DNA of 64,000 bases from Vibrio hippocampi (GTDB lineage Bacteria; Pseudomonadota; Gammaproteobacteria; Enterobacterales; Vibrionaceae). The position numbers and the translations under genes are program-made. The notes beneath the pieces were generated by a model. That model made no database searches. It was not told the origin of the DNA and worked only from the letters and a program-made list of their open reading frames with translations. Every line of letters starts with the position of its first letter. The stretch's first letter is position 1. This document shows positions 10,112 to 18,889 of the stretch, in pieces. Location of the stretch: the NCBI RefSeq assembly GCF_921292975.1, contig NZ_CAKLCM010000003.1, positions 496,001 through 560,000 on the forward strand, given 5' to 3'.

Positions 10112-10259
10112 TTTCCCCAAAAAATCCCCACCATCTTGCAGATCTACAAAAATAGCTTTATTCCCGATAACCATTTCAAAGCCATTGAAGCGTGGATCCT
10201 ATCGATAGCCTTTTACGCCAAAAAGCGAGATCAATCCAAGGATAAACTTTAATCACCAT

Positions 10260-10305
10260 CCCTAGCCCCCTAGAACCTAGAACCTAGAGCCTAGCCCCTA
10301 AATAG
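10260..10305. repeat. CCTAGAA-type heptamer repeat, copy 1
   Basis: Tandem degenerate 7-mers (CCTAGAA, CCTAGAA, CCTAGAG, CCTAGCC) lie between the nifY terminator and the nifE enhancer. A longer tract of the same type occurs at 14942-15049. Confidence 0.7.
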
Positions 10306-10342
10306 ATCAGTAACCTAGCAATACAACACGAGTCGAATAAAT

Positions 10343-10358
10343 TGTCACAAACCCGACA
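10343..10358 (+). promoter_or_regulatory. NifA upstream activator site of nifE (TGT-N10-ACA)
   Basis: TGT at 10343-10345 and ACA at 10356-10358 with exactly 10 bases between, about 65 bp upstream of the -24 element. A second near-site with 9-base spacing (TGT 10362, ACA 10374) follows. Confidence 0.8.
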
Positions 10359-10419
10359 ATTTGTAACGAATTGACAGCGACGCATAGCGATCAAGCCTCG
10401 ATTAACAAGGGATCGAGTT

Positions 10420-10435
10420 TGGTTCAAAGCTTGCA
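10420..10435 (+). promoter_or_regulatory. Sigma-54 promoter of nifENX-fdx
   Basis: TTTGGTTCAAAGCTTGCAA: GG at 10421-10422 and GC at 10433-10434, 10 bases apart, with the preferred TTGCA at -12. It is 40 bp before the nifE ATG. Confidence 0.85.
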
Positions 10436-10473
10436 ATGCTTAACGCATCAACAGCAAAATTTAGAGGTTTGCA

Positions 10474-11958
10474 ATGGATGCGAAGAGAATAGCCGAGCTG
10501 CAGGATGAGCCAGCTTGCGAGCATAACAGCGGAGAAAAATCGGGCTGTTCACGACCCACACCGGGTGCGACGGCGGGCGGATGCAGCTTAGATGGCGCAC
10601 AAATCAGTCTATTTCCAATTGCTGACGCCGCCCACATTGTGCATGGTCCCATCGGATGTGCCGGAAACAGTTGGAACAATCGTGGCACCAAAGCGGTTGG
10701 CTCAAATCTGTTTCGCTATGGATTCACCACCGACCTCGACGAGCAAGATGTCATTATGGGGCGGGCAGAAAAACGCCTGCTCCACGCAATCAAAGACCTG
10801 ATAGAGCGTTACGACCCGCCGGCGGTATTTGTCTATATCACGTGTGTGCCTTCATTAGAGGGCAATGATGTGGAAGCCATTTGTAAGCTGGCGGAAGATA
10901 AGTGGTCAGTCCCGGTGATTTGTGTCGATGCCGCAGGGTTTTATGGCAGCAAAAACTTGGGTAACCGAATCGCTGGTGAGGTGATTGTTGATAAGGTGGT
11001 AGGTCGAGCCGAGCCGCCACCGAAGCCAGCCATGTTGCATGATGAAACGCGCTTGGTTCACGATATCGTGATGATTGGTGAATACAATATTGCGGGTGAA
11101 ATTTGGCATGTAACGCCACTGTTTGAACGCTTAGGTATCCGCATGCTTTGCTGTTTAGCGGGGGACACTCAGTTTCATCAAATTCCGACCATGCATAGAG
11201 CTGACGCCGCAATGGTGGTCTGCTCGCGGGCGCAAATTAATGTCGCAAGACGTCTGGAAGAAAAATGGCAGATCCCGTGGTTTGAGGGCAGCTTTTATGG
11301 CATTGAAGATACCTCGAATGCGTTGCGTCAGTTTGCCTCGCTACTGGGTGACGACAAGCTAACCCAAGAAACCGAACAGCTGATCGCCGAAGAAGAGCAG
11401 GCGATTCGCGCGCAACTGAAACCCTATAAAGACAAACTCAGCGGTAAGCGCGCATTGCTCTATACCGGAGGGGTGAAGTCTTGGTCGGTGGTCGCCGCTC
11501 TGCAAGAGTTGGGGATACAGGTCATTGCGACTGGCACCAAGAAATCGACTCTGGCTGACAAGGCACGTATTCACAATATTATGGGTGAAGACGCCTTAAT
11601 GCTCGAGGAGGGCGGCGCAAGGCTGCTATTGGACACCTGTTATCAATACCACGCCGATATCATGATTGCTGGCGGTCGAAATATGTACACCGCGATAAAA
11701 GCCAAGATCCCTTTCCTCGATATTAACCAAGAGCGTGAACACGCCTACGCCGGTTATCAGGGCATGTTAACCCTAGCGAAAGAGTTGCTGCGCACCATCG
11801 AAAGTCCGGTTTGGAAGCATGGGCGAAGCGTTGCCCCTTGGCAGCGAGAGCCGTTAGCCGATTCGACGCCAACGCTGACTCTGCATAGTGCTGACACTCA
11901 GTCATCGTCTTGTGTCGCGTTGCAGCCGAGCCAAACCACGACGGAGGAGATGGAATGA
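10474..11958 (+). CDS. nifE: FeMo-cofactor scaffold protein NifE
   Basis: NifD paralogue that with NifN forms the scaffold where the NifB-co precursor is completed to FeMo-co. 494 residues. The N-terminal [18 protein letters not shown] and [22 protein letters not shown] are characteristic of NifE, and [17 protein letters not shown] carries another cluster Cys. The C-terminal 40 residues after the conserved ESPVW segment are variable. Its stop overlaps the nifN start as ATGA. First gene of a second sigma-54 unit. Confidence 0.96.
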   Translation: MDAKRIAELQDEPACEHNSGEKSGCSRPTPGATAGGCSLDGAQISLFPIADAAHIVHGPIGCAGNSWNNRGTKAVGSNLFRYGFTTDLDEQDVIMGRAEKRLLHAIKDLIERYDPPAVFVYITCVPSLEGNDVEAICKLAEDKWSVPVICVDAAGFYGSKNLGNRIAGEVIVDKVVGRAEPPPKPAMLHDETRLVHDIVMIGEYNIAGEIWHVTPLFERLGIRMLCCLAGDTQFHQIPTMHRADAAMVVCSRAQINVARRLEEKWQIPWFEGSFYGIEDTSNALRQFASLLGDDKLTQETEQLIAEEEQAIRAQLKPYKDKLSGKRALLYTGGVKSWSVVAALQELGIQVIATGTKKSTLADKARIHNIMGEDALMLEEGGARLLLDTCYQYHADIMIAGGRNMYTAIKAKIPFLDINQEREHAYAGYQGMLTLAKELLRTIESPVWKHGRSVAPWQREPLADSTPTLTLHSADTQSSSCVALQPSQTTTEEME

Positions 11959-13415
11959 GCAAGTTTATAACGAGTAAAGATCTAACCAATAAAGATCGAA
12001 CTAATAAAGAGTTAGCCAATAAAGGTTTAGCTAATAAAAAGTTAACGAAAAAGCCTGTCATCAGTCATGTGACGAATCATCAGAATGCGTTGGTGACCAA
12101 ACCGTTAAAAACCAGTCAATCCACCGGTGCTGCGCTGGCGACCATGGGGTTTGCGGGCAGTATTCCGCTGATTCATGGCTCTCAGGGATGCAGCGCCTTT
12201 AGTAAGGTTTACTTGATTTCGCACTTTCGCGAGCCGTTTCCAATTCAAAATAGCGCCATTGACCAAGTGGCGGCGGTGATGGGGTCGGAAGAGAACCTTA
12301 TCGTGGCGTTGAATAATCTGTGTGAGAAACATCAACCGCAATGCATTGCGGTATTAACTACGGGTTTGACGGAGATGCAGGGCAGCGATATCTGGCTAAC
12401 GATAAAGAATTTTAAGCGAGATTTCCCCCAACATGCCCAGATAGAGGTGGTGCCAGTTTCAACCCCAGACTTTAAGGGGTCGATGGAGTCAGGCTTTGCT
12501 GCAATGGTCAGCGCGGTGGTCAAGCAATGTGCCGATCCGATGCCGACAAAAATACTTAAGCAGCAAGTCAATGTGCTGTGTTCGGTCACGACAACGCCGG
12601 CGGATATTGAGCTGATTAGCCGGTATTTAGAGGCATTTGGTCTTGAAGGGCTTTTTCTGCCGGACATTTCACAGTCATTAGATGGTCATCTGCAAAGCGA
12701 CGACCTGTCGCAAACCTCAACCGGTGGCACCACTATTGAACAGCTTGCCACTGTGTCGGCGAGTGGCTTAACCCTGTGTTTGGGTGAGTCGATGTTGCCA
12801 CTGGCGAAATGGTTAAATCAGCGATTTGCTATTCCGATGCTCTCCCTATCGATGGGATTGGAATCGTGCGACGAGCTGATCCACCACCTCACGATTTACA
12901 GCAAGAAACCCGTCCCCAAATGGATCGAGCGCAGCCGTCAGCGTCTATTGGATGCGATGCTCGATAGCCACTTTGTTCTTTCTGATGCGCATTATGGGGT
13001 CGCTGCGGAATCGGATCAGGCAGCCGGTTTTTCTCGCTTGCTACAAGAAATTGGCGCGGGATATGTGCATATGGTAACCACCAAACAGGGCGCGTGGTGT
13101 GCTGACACGCCGTTCCAAGTGGTGATTGGCGATATGGCGGAATTGGATCAAGAGTATCACCATTTAGACCTAGTACTTGGCAACTCTCATCTGGCAGATT
13201 TTGTTCCTCACGACTTGGCTCATATGCGTATTGGCTTTCCATGTTATGACCAATTCGGCAACAGCGACCGGCTCTATTTAGGCTACGAAGGGGCACGAGC
13301 CTGCCTATTTGAAATGGCGAATTTATGCTTGCGTCATCATAAAGAAGAAGTGACGCCCCATGTCAGTCGTTATGCGTTTAGTGCGCAGGAGGTAGTGTGG
13401 AATGGTCGTGCGTAA
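11955..13415 (+). CDS. nifN: FeMo-cofactor scaffold protein NifN with repeat-built N-terminus
   Basis: NifK paralogue, partner of NifE. The family-conserved part begins at about residue 43 with [18 protein letters not shown], followed by [12 protein letters not shown] and [12 protein letters not shown]. In front of it lies an unusual lysine-rich extension made of five-residue units ([25 protein letters not shown]), encoded by five 15-bp repeats at 11970-12044. The ATG at 11955 overlaps nifE by 4 bp and has GGAGGAGA upstream. No internal start near the conserved region is clearly better, so the extension is probably translated. Confidence 0.93.
   Translation: MSKFITSKDLTNKDRTNKELANKGLANKKLTKKPVISHVTNHQNALVTKPLKTSQSTGAALATMGFAGSIPLIHGSQGCSAFSKVYLISHFREPFPIQNSAIDQVAAVMGSEENLIVALNNLCEKHQPQCIAVLTTGLTEMQGSDIWLTIKNFKRDFPQHAQIEVVPVSTPDFKGSMESGFAAMVSAVVKQCADPMPTKILKQQVNVLCSVTTTPADIELISRYLEAFGLEGLFLPDISQSLDGHLQSDDLSQTSTGGTTIEQLATVSASGLTLCLGESMLPLAKWLNQRFAIPMLSLSMGLESCDELIHHLTIYSKKPVPKWIERSRQRLLDAMLDSHFVLSDAHYGVAAESDQAAGFSRLLQEIGAGYVHMVTTKQGAWCADTPFQVVIGDMAELDQEYHHLDLVLGNSHLADFVPHDLAHMRIGFPCYDQFGNSDRLYLGYEGARACLFEMANLCLRHHKEEVTPHVSRYAFSAQEVVWNGRA
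11970..12053 (+). repeat. Five 15-bp tandem repeats in nifN
   Basis: Five consecutive 15-bp units plus a partial sixth, each of the form RCN-AAT-AAA-RRN-YTA, in frame with nifN. Confidence 0.9.
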
Positions 13416-13884
13416 ATTGCATGTAGAAAGCGATGATAACCAATTTACGGCAATCGCGCGTGTCGCGTTTGCTACCGCGGATAGAGTGCATGTTGATCAA
13501 CATTTTGGTCAGACTAAGAGCTTGGTGATCTATGAAGTAAACAAAGAGAGTCATCATTTGGTCGATGCTATCGACTTTGTCTCTGGTGAGCAGCGGGGAC
13601 ATCAACATTTAGCGGATAAGATCAAGATGCTGGAAGATTGTGATGCGGTGTATTGCAACGCCTGTGGCGTCTCTGCTTTACGGCAGTTATTGGCTCAGGA
13701 TACCTATCCGATCAAAGTCGAGCAGGGCATGGCAATCAAAGTTTGTTTAGCGACGCTACACCATGAATTATCAATGGGCAGTGTGCGTTGGATAAAATCT
13801 TCCAATAAAAAATCAGCCGTCAAGAGTGAGTCGAGATCAGACTTGGACTTGTTACTTGATGAGCCTTGGAATCAAACCGAATAA
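13402..13884 (+). CDS. nifX: NifX, FeMo-cofactor/NifB-co carrier
   Basis: NifX family protein of 160 residues, a carrier of cofactor precursors between NifB, NifEN and MoFe protein. The core runs from about [22 protein letters not shown] through [18 protein letters not shown] to the C-terminal helix. The tail after residue 135 is charged and variable. It starts 14 bp before the nifN stop, with AGGAGG upstream, so translation is coupled. Confidence 0.93.
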   Translation: MVVRKLHVESDDNQFTAIARVAFATADRVHVDQHFGQTKSLVIYEVNKESHHLVDAIDFVSGEQRGHQHLADKIKMLEDCDAVYCNACGVSALRQLLAQDTYPIKVEQGMAIKVCLATLHHELSMGSVRWIKSSNKKSAVKSESRSDLDLLLDEPWNQTE

Positions 13885-13904
13885 TATTCACAAGAGGGAA
13901 CGCA

Positions 13905-14162
13905 ATGGGATTAACAAAAGGAGGTGCAACTTGGGCACCGATGTTTATACAGAGCTTAGATCAAACCACCTGTATTGGTTGTGGTCGCTGTTTTAAGGTC
14001 TGTTCACGCGATGTTTTCGACTTGGAAGAAGCCGAGTTTGAAGACGATTATGGCGATGACCAAGTGATGATGGTGATGAAGATAAAAGACGACAGCGACT
14101 GTATTGGTTGCCAATCATGCAGCAAGGTGTGCAGTAAACGCTGCCACACGTTCGCGGCGTAG
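13905..14162 (+). CDS. Nif-specific ferredoxin III (2[4Fe-4S])
   Basis: An 85-residue ferredoxin with two clusters: [16 protein letters not shown] and [11 protein letters not shown], followed by SKRCHTF. It matches the nif-specific ferredoxin III family that follows nifENX in many diazotrophs and probably feeds electrons to cofactor assembly or to NifH. The ATG at 13905, preceded by GAGGGAACGC, is preferred over an earlier frame start at 13866 that overlaps nifX. Last gene of the first nif block. Confidence 0.92.
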   Translation: MGLTKGGATWAPMFIQSLDQTTCIGCGRCFKVCSRDVFDLEEAEFEDDYGDDQVMMVMKIKDDSDCIGCQSCSKVCSKRCHTFAA

Positions 14163-14219
14163 TTGACTGTACGGTGCAGATAGGAACTCTACTGCGCTTG
14201 TGACTAGTGAAATGGTGAA

Positions 14220-14247
14220 GTAGTGAAGAGTGTGCTCTCTTCACTAC
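14220..14247. terminator. Bidirectional hairpin between converging genes
   Basis: An 11-bp perfect stem (GTAGTGAAGAG with CTCTTCACTAC) and a 6-base loop between the rightward ferredoxin gene and a leftward hypothetical gene. No T tract, so termination strength is uncertain. Confidence 0.6.
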
Positions 14248-14264
14248 ATAAAATCCAATAGCGT

Positions 14265-14795
14265 TTACAGCTGAGGATCAACAACGACAAACTGATTGGT
14301 GCCAGAAATAGGCGCATACCAACTCTTGCCAATAACGTAAAACGTCGCACCATTCACGGTTACTGTGGTGGCGTTAGAAGGCACAAACTCAACAATATCG
14401 CCTTTCGACATCTGCGATGAGTTGCTGATGTTCTGATTCTCCACGGGTGGTGACGCTTCATAGGTGTAAGTATCTTGATCTTGTCGGTAGTAAGCATTGT
14501 CAACAATGGCATAGGTTATACCAGCAATAATCGCGAATGCAGCGGTTTCGGGAAGATTGCTTTTTTTGTAAACCGTTTTCGAGGGGGATTTATTGCTGGG
14601 CTTGTATCCAGGCTTAACCACCACGACAGGAGACCGACCAGAGTTACCTCCGGGGTTATTGGGTTTGGCACCCGAACCGGATCCTGAACCCGAATTCGGA
14701 ATCGGCTGTGCCGGCGGTTTAGCGTTGATGGTAGGGGCAACCATCCCTAGTAACGCGCACATAGCGAGTGTTTTCATCGACAGCGAATAATTCAT
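14265..14795 (-). CDS. Secreted hypothetical protein, Gly/Pro/Ser-rich (possibly DUF6515-like)
   Basis: A 176-residue exported protein. A signal peptide (MNYSLSMKTLAMCALLGMVAPTINA, cut after about residue 25) is followed by a low-complexity segment rich in Pro, Gly and Ser, one short hydrophobic stretch (TAAFAIIAGITYAIV), and a C-terminal beta-rich part with GATFYVIGKSWYAPI. The last part is reminiscent of small periplasmic YYV-type domains such as DUF6515. Function unknown. A weak AAGGTGA lies upstream of the chosen ATG. Confidence 0.55.
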   Translation of the reverse strand: MNYSLSMKTLAMCALLGMVAPTINAKPPAQPIPNSGSGSGSGAKPNNPGGNSGRSPVVVVKPGYKPSNKSPSKTVYKKSNLPETAAFAIIAGITYAIVDNAYYRQDQDTYTYEASPPVENQNISNSSQMSKGDIVEFVPSNATTVTVNGATFYVIGKSWYAPISGTNQFVVVDPQL

Positions 14796-14941
14796 CTCAG
14801 GTCACCTTGTTTTCAAACTCTAAGGACTACCGCGCTGCCAAGTTGCGCGCGATAAAGACACATAGGCTTAAAATGTGTCTCCGTAAACTGTAGTTGCTTT
14901 ATGCCGACTTGAATACCTGCGATGCGTTGGTTCTCATTAAT

Positions 14942-15049
14942 GAGTTAGGAAATAGGAAGTAGGGGGTAGAGACTAGGAAGTAGAGGCTAGGAACTAGGGG
15001 TAGAGTCTAGAACCTAGAACCTAAAATCTAGATTCTAAAACCTAACATC
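14942..15049. repeat. AGGAACT/CCTAGAA heptamer repeat tract, copy 2
   Basis: About 14 degenerate 7-mers. The left part reads AGGAAGT, AGAGGCT, AGGAACT; the right part reads AGAACCT, AGAACCT, AAAATCT, AGATTCT, AAAACCT, so the tract is partly self-complementary. It reaches into the last codons of the yqfB gene. Confidence 0.75.
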
Positions 15050-15349
15050 AAAAGATATGACGTAGAATTGCTGTTGGTCTGGGTAAATCTCTTGAATCAC
15101 AGCAATTAACTGCTCTAGCGTCATATTTTCTTGTCGCGCATGTTCTTCAGATAGTTGATCTAGAGTAATGGCTTGGACATCGGTAATGGTGAACTGACAA
15201 AACCAGCGGTCGTCTTCATAGGTCGAAACCTGCACCACACTGCCGATGGCAAAATCTCTTTCGCTGCTATCGCGGATAGTAATGGTCTTTTTTCCAGACA
15301 GAATATCGGTCTCGAAGCGTTGGAAGAAGGTGATTTTGGTTAATGACAT
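15035..15349 (-). CDS. yqfB: N4-acetylcytidine amidohydrolase YqfB (ASCH domain)
   Basis: A 104-residue ASCH-fold protein matching E. coli YqfB, which hydrolyses N4-acetylcytidine to cytidine. Conserved segments are ITFFQRFETDILSGKKTITIRD (with the catalytic Lys/Thr region), the HARQENMTLEQL block and the final QQQFYVISF. The ATG at 15349 is chosen by alignment with YqfB; an in-frame ATG lies 18 bp upstream. The C-terminus overlaps the heptamer repeat tract. Confidence 0.9.
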   Translation of the reverse strand: MSLTKITFFQRFETDILSGKKTITIRDSSERDFAIGSVVQVSTYEDDRWFCQFTITDVQAITLDQLSEEHARQENMTLEQLIAVIQEIYPDQQQFYVISFDVRF

Positions 15350-15423
15350 CGCTTTGGTTCGGCTCAATAGAGAATAGTGAGCGGATAGTAGTGGCTGTTT
15401 GTTAAGGAATCAACCAAGAAATT

Positions 15424-15451
15424 AATAAGGACGAGCGGGCTCGTCCTTATT
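15424..15451. terminator. Strong bidirectional hairpin
   Basis: A 13-bp perfect inverted repeat (AATAAGGACGAGC with GCTCGTCCTTATT) with a two-base loop upstream of yqfB and downstream of the pyrophosphatase gene. It likely ends leftward transcription from the pyrophosphatase gene. Confidence 0.7.
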
Positions 15452-15520
15452 GTTTATCCCATTAGAAATGTAGCCGTCGCTTTCACCGCCCTCGATCACA
15501 GCACATTGCAGCAAAGGGCT

Positions 15521-15591
15521 GTGCAGTAAAAGATAGTGCAGTGAAAGACAGTACAGCAGCAGACAATACGGCAACAGAAAGCACAGTAATC
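15521..15591. repeat. Degenerate 15-bp tandem repeats
   Basis: Four and a half 15-bp units starting GTGCAGTAAAAGATA and GTGCAGTGAAAGACA, decaying rightward, directly downstream of the pyrophosphatase stop codon. Confidence 0.7.
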
Positions 15592-15593
15592 GC

Positions 15594-17129
15594 CTATTGC
15601 GCTAAAGTGGCGTAGCTCGCTTTCGCTTGTTGCAACACCTGCATCGCTTGATCTGCTTCGCCCCAGCCAGTCACTTGCATACCGCCGTCTTTGCCTTTGT
15701 AGCTCTCGAACCAGATTTTGACAATATCACTCACGCCAATAAACTCTTGATTCAGTTGAGCGATGGTTTGGATCTCAGAGAACGGTGAATCTTGGGTCAG
15801 CACGGCGATCAACTTATCGTCTTGCTCGCCATCATCAAGCATTTTCAGAATACCGATAAGACGAACATTCACCACCTGACCTCGAGGGATTGCTTGCCCT
15901 AACACCAATACATCCAGCGGGTCACCATCGCCACCAAGCTCTTTGGGTAGCGCGGTCTGCGGCAGCGTGCCGTAGTTACCCGGATAGCCTAGATAGTTCA
16001 CAATGCGCGGCGCATCATTTTTAAGTTCCCAAATAATCTGTTTGTCGTTGTCTTTATTCAGTTCCCACTTGGCTGAGGTGCCTGTTGGGATCTCGACAAT
16101 GGCATTAATTGAACCGTCAGCGCTGACAACCGGATAATCATTAAAGCTACGTTTCTGCTGTAAAGTAAAGCTATCAACCAGACTCAAGCTCGCAGGAGTG
16201 ATGGTGGTGGCATCATACGCCAGTCCATGACCGGATTGGACTGTTTTGTAGCGCAACATATAGTCGAGCTTCCCTTTTGATTTAGAGAGTTTTTTCAGCC
16301 CTTTGTCGCTAAATTGTTTAAATAGCCCCATTTCAGAGGCAGATTTGCCCGAGCCACCAATGTTATCGCTATCAATGGACAATAGGTGTTTGGCGACGTC
16401 CTCAATCGCAAATTGATAACCCGTTAATGAAGCTAGGTCATATTGGCTCGCATCGGTCAGTTGGCGCAGTTCCTTTGAGCAATAGAACTCAAGGAAGGGA
16501 ACGGGATTTTTCGGTTTATTCCAACTGACATCGCGAGAGAAGTACATCAGCGAGCGATACAAGTCGTTGTCAAAATTGCTCATGCCAAGACGAGTCGGCA
16601 GATCAGCGGGCGTGATAGGCTCGCCGTTAAGATCATACTGCCACGTATTGCCGTCCTTAATCATCGCATCCCAAAACTGCGGCATATTGTCTAAGTCACG
16701 GTAGTCTTTATCCACCAAGACATTGACGCGATAGTTTAGACCGCCCCCTTGCATATGGGTAAATGTGTTGAAGGTGTGGTGACCATCGGTAAGATAGACA
16801 TCGCCATTGGGTGCCAATACCACGGTTTTCATGTCTTTTTTGTTCGCGCCAACCTCTTGTTCACATTCAAACGAGCTCGGCACACCGGGAACCGAGGTGT
16901 CAGAATAGTGCTTTAGTCCTTTTTGACCAGAGGCTTCGCAAATCTCATCGAATTGCTTTTTCTGATCGAACTGGTAGCGTCCTAGCTTATACATGACTTG
17001 GTCGTAACCGATAGAAGGTTGAGTTGGCTTGAGGTCTGCAAGAGGCAGATTGACAACATCGCCGACTTGGTAAGCAAAGGTCGGCATAGACAAGACCATT
17101 GCCCAAGGTAATAGGTAGACTTTGTTCAT
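15594..17129 (-). CDS. Exported fusion: ParB-like N-terminal domain + family I inorganic pyrophosphatase
   Basis: A 511-residue two-domain protein. A signal peptide (cut near PTFA-YQVGD, residue 19) indicates export. Residues about 25-300 resemble the ParB-like family (ParBc_2), with VYLTDGHHTFNTFTH as the DGHH motif. Residues about 330-500 are a family I pyrophosphatase that keeps the expected catalytic set: AKWEL, RIVNYLGYPGNYG, DGDPLDVLVL, DDGEQDDKLIAV and the late SYKGK. A periplasmic pyrophosphatase is unusual because the enzyme normally works in the cytosol. The two halves may act on the same phosphorylated ligand, but that is inference. Confidence 0.85.
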   Translation of the reverse strand: MNKVYLLPWAMVLSMPTFAYQVGDVVNLPLADLKPTQPSIGYDQVMYKLGRYQFDQKKQFDEICEASGQKGLKHYSDTSVPGVPSSFECEQEVGANKKDMKTVVLAPNGDVYLTDGHHTFNTFTHMQGGGLNYRVNVLVDKDYRDLDNMPQFWDAMIKDGNTWQYDLNGEPITPADLPTRLGMSNFDNDLYRSLMYFSRDVSWNKPKNPVPFLEFYCSKELRQLTDASQYDLASLTGYQFAIEDVAKHLLSIDSDNIGGSGKSASEMGLFKQFSDKGLKKLSKSKGKLDYMLRYKTVQSGHGLAYDATTITPASLSLVDSFTLQQKRSFNDYPVVSADGSINAIVEIPTGTSAKWELNKDNDKQIIWELKNDAPRIVNYLGYPGNYGTLPQTALPKELGGDGDPLDVLVLGQAIPRGQVVNVRLIGILKMLDDGEQDDKLIAVLTQDSPFSEIQTIAQLNQEFIGVSDIVKIWFESYKGKDGGMQVTGWGEADQAMQVLQQAKASYATLAQ

Positions 17130-17292
17130 TGTTATTCCATTAAATCTATCAAGAGAAGTGATGTCTATTAGTAGGAAAAAATGATGATGGAAATATTACA
17201 AAATGTACGATTTAACAATTGGTTACATTAAATAGAGGATTGCTTGTGGTCGATCTTAGCGGGGAGCCGAGCACCCTAATCTAGCGAAAACC

Positions 17293-18340
17293 AAAAGGAC
17301 AGGCATACGACTGTAAGACAGGTTCAACTCAACAACAATCTAACCATATGATTCATCTTGATTAAGTCAGTGAGCACTAATATTCTTAGGTACACTACGA
17401 ACTTATCTTCTTATAGGTTCTACTCTCAATCTAAATGGAAATACAAACGTGAATGGACGAAATATAGACGAATCTGGGTTTATCTCATGCGATATTTCGA
17501 TTAGCAATGTAAATTTAAGGTTTAAGTCTACTCTAGATATAGTAATCCAGCGAATTACCGAGTCTTTAGGAAGTCTCATACACTCGATTTATTTATACGG
17601 GAGCGTTGGTCGCGGAACAGCAGTTTATGCTGTATCAGATCTGGACTTGAGCGTAATAGTTTTTAAACCCCTAACAGAGCGTCAGAAAGACTCCTTTCAA
17701 AAACTAGAAGTGGAACTGTGCAGTGAACTTGACGCGATCTCTAAACTTGAGTTTGACATTGGTACATTCGAGGAATCATACATTCAGAACGATTTTGAAT
17801 GGCGTTTCTGGCTGAAGCACATGTGTGTGTTTGGGGAAAAGACCTAAGATCTACTATTAAACCGTATCGTCCCTCAATCAATGTTGGTCTAGAGATGAAC
17901 AAAGATATTGAAGAGTGGATTGATCTGCGCAGCAATGGACTTACACGTGAGAACTATGTTGCGAAAGGCAAATCTATAGCAAAGAAAATACTGAGAACTC
18001 ACTATTCTTTATATTGCCAGATAGACAATAGTTTTTACTCAGATCTTTATAAAATAGCTGAAGTCTTAATATCCTTTGAGCCATATCAATCTGCATGTAT
18101 AAAGGAAGCTTTGCAGATCTCACAGGGCAAGATAGATAGCTTCTCTCAAGTCACTAACCTAATTGAGGATTATGGGAAAACCGTTTCCAGTCTACTTTTT
18201 TCTATTAAAACAGGTACGCATACGCTCAGCCCAACTATGAAAAACTGATTAGGTATGCGTCTTAATCAACAGACAAAAAATTGCGCAACGCACGAAATTG
18301 GGAGTAAGTGAGCGCTACTTTTTAATTTGCCTGTCCTTTT
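17293..18340. repeat. 13-bp perfect inverted repeats flanking the nucleotidyltransferase gene
   Basis: AAAAGGACAGGCA at 17293-17305 and its exact reverse complement TGCCTGTCCTTTT at 18328-18340 bracket a 1.05-kb segment that holds only the frameshifted nucleotidyltransferase gene. This suggests a small mobilisable unit, although no transposase lies inside and I could not define target duplications. Confidence 0.5.
17449..18248 (+). pseudogene. Nucleotidyltransferase-domain gene (aminoglycoside-adenylyltransferase-like), frameshifted
   Basis: The first 132 codons carry a Pol-beta-type nucleotidyltransferase signature, IYLYGSVGRGTAVYAVSDLDLSVIV (GS-x10-D-x-D). They end prematurely at 17847 just after HMCVFGEKT. 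The adjoining frame, open from before 17799 to 18248, continues with KDLRSTIKPYRPSINVG and a helical C-terminal domain typical of such enzymes. One additional A in the GGGGAAAA run near 17837-17844 would join the two frames into a protein of about 266 residues. The break may be a real mutation or a sequence error. Low-GC codon use differs from the nif genes and suggests acquisition. Confidence 0.75.
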
Positions 18341-18378
18341 ATGCTATCTTTTCAGTGTTAATAAAGTTATGTTGCAGA

Positions 18379-18720
18379 TCAATGACTAACAGACGTTGAA
18401 AACAAATTTATGATCACTGTTCCGATTAAAATTAGGCTAATTCCAGCAATCGCATAGATATCCAACTTCTGCCCGTAAAGCAACCACGAGATCGAAGCGA
18501 CGAAGACCACACCGACGCCACACCAAATTGCATAGGCCACGCCAAGAGACATGCTTTGAACTGCGATCGACAGCAAATAAAATGCCAATCCATAGCTAAC
18601 TAAGACCACCAAGGTTGGAATCGGTGCTGTAAATTGATTGGTTTTTGGCAGGTAAGAAGTGGCAAAGACTTCAAAAATAATGGCTAGAGATAGTGTGACA
18701 AAAGGAGGTAGGGAAAACAT
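18379..18720 (-). CDS. SMR-family multidrug efflux protein (EmrE/QacE-like)
   Basis: A 113-residue protein with four hydrophobic helices. The helix 1 glutamate appears in AIIFEVFATSYLP, and AYAIWCGVGVVFVA in helix 3 is the SMR signature with the conserved Trp. It would work as an inner-membrane homodimer exporting cationic compounds with proton antiport. It could also be a guanidinium-type exporter; the AIWCG sequence fits the EmrE/Qac branch better. Confidence 0.88.
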   Translation of the reverse strand: MFSLPPFVTLSLAIIFEVFATSYLPKTNQFTAPIPTLVVLVSYGLAFYLLSIAVQSMSLGVAYAIWCGVGVVFVASISWLLYGQKLDIYAIAGISLILIGTVIINLFSTSVSH

Positions 18721-18829
18721 GTATGCCTTAAAAGTAACAAAAGATACATTTTCTTCTCCCTAAATGACAATCATATTAAGGAATGTGCAAAAAATGCTAA
18801 TGGGGAAAACTAGTTCTTTCACCAGTAAA

Positions 18830-18863
18830 GCGTAGACATCCAGAATAGTGAAAGGATGTCTAC
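18830..18863. terminator. Inverted repeat downstream of the cytochrome c peroxidase gene
   Basis: An 11-bp perfect stem (CGTAGACATCC with GGATGTCTACG) and a 12-base loop, just past the stop of the leftward gene. It lacks a clear T tract on the transcribed strand. Confidence 0.45.
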
Positions 18864-18889
18864 GGATAACGCAGAACGTTTAGTAAAAA

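Noticed and set aside
11970..12053. CRISPR-like array
   Set aside because: 15-bp units in frame without spacers, so a coding tandem repeat. No CRISPR array was seen anywhere in the window.
14942..15049. IS or transposon end
   Set aside because: Heptamer periodicity without terminal repeats or transposase nearby.
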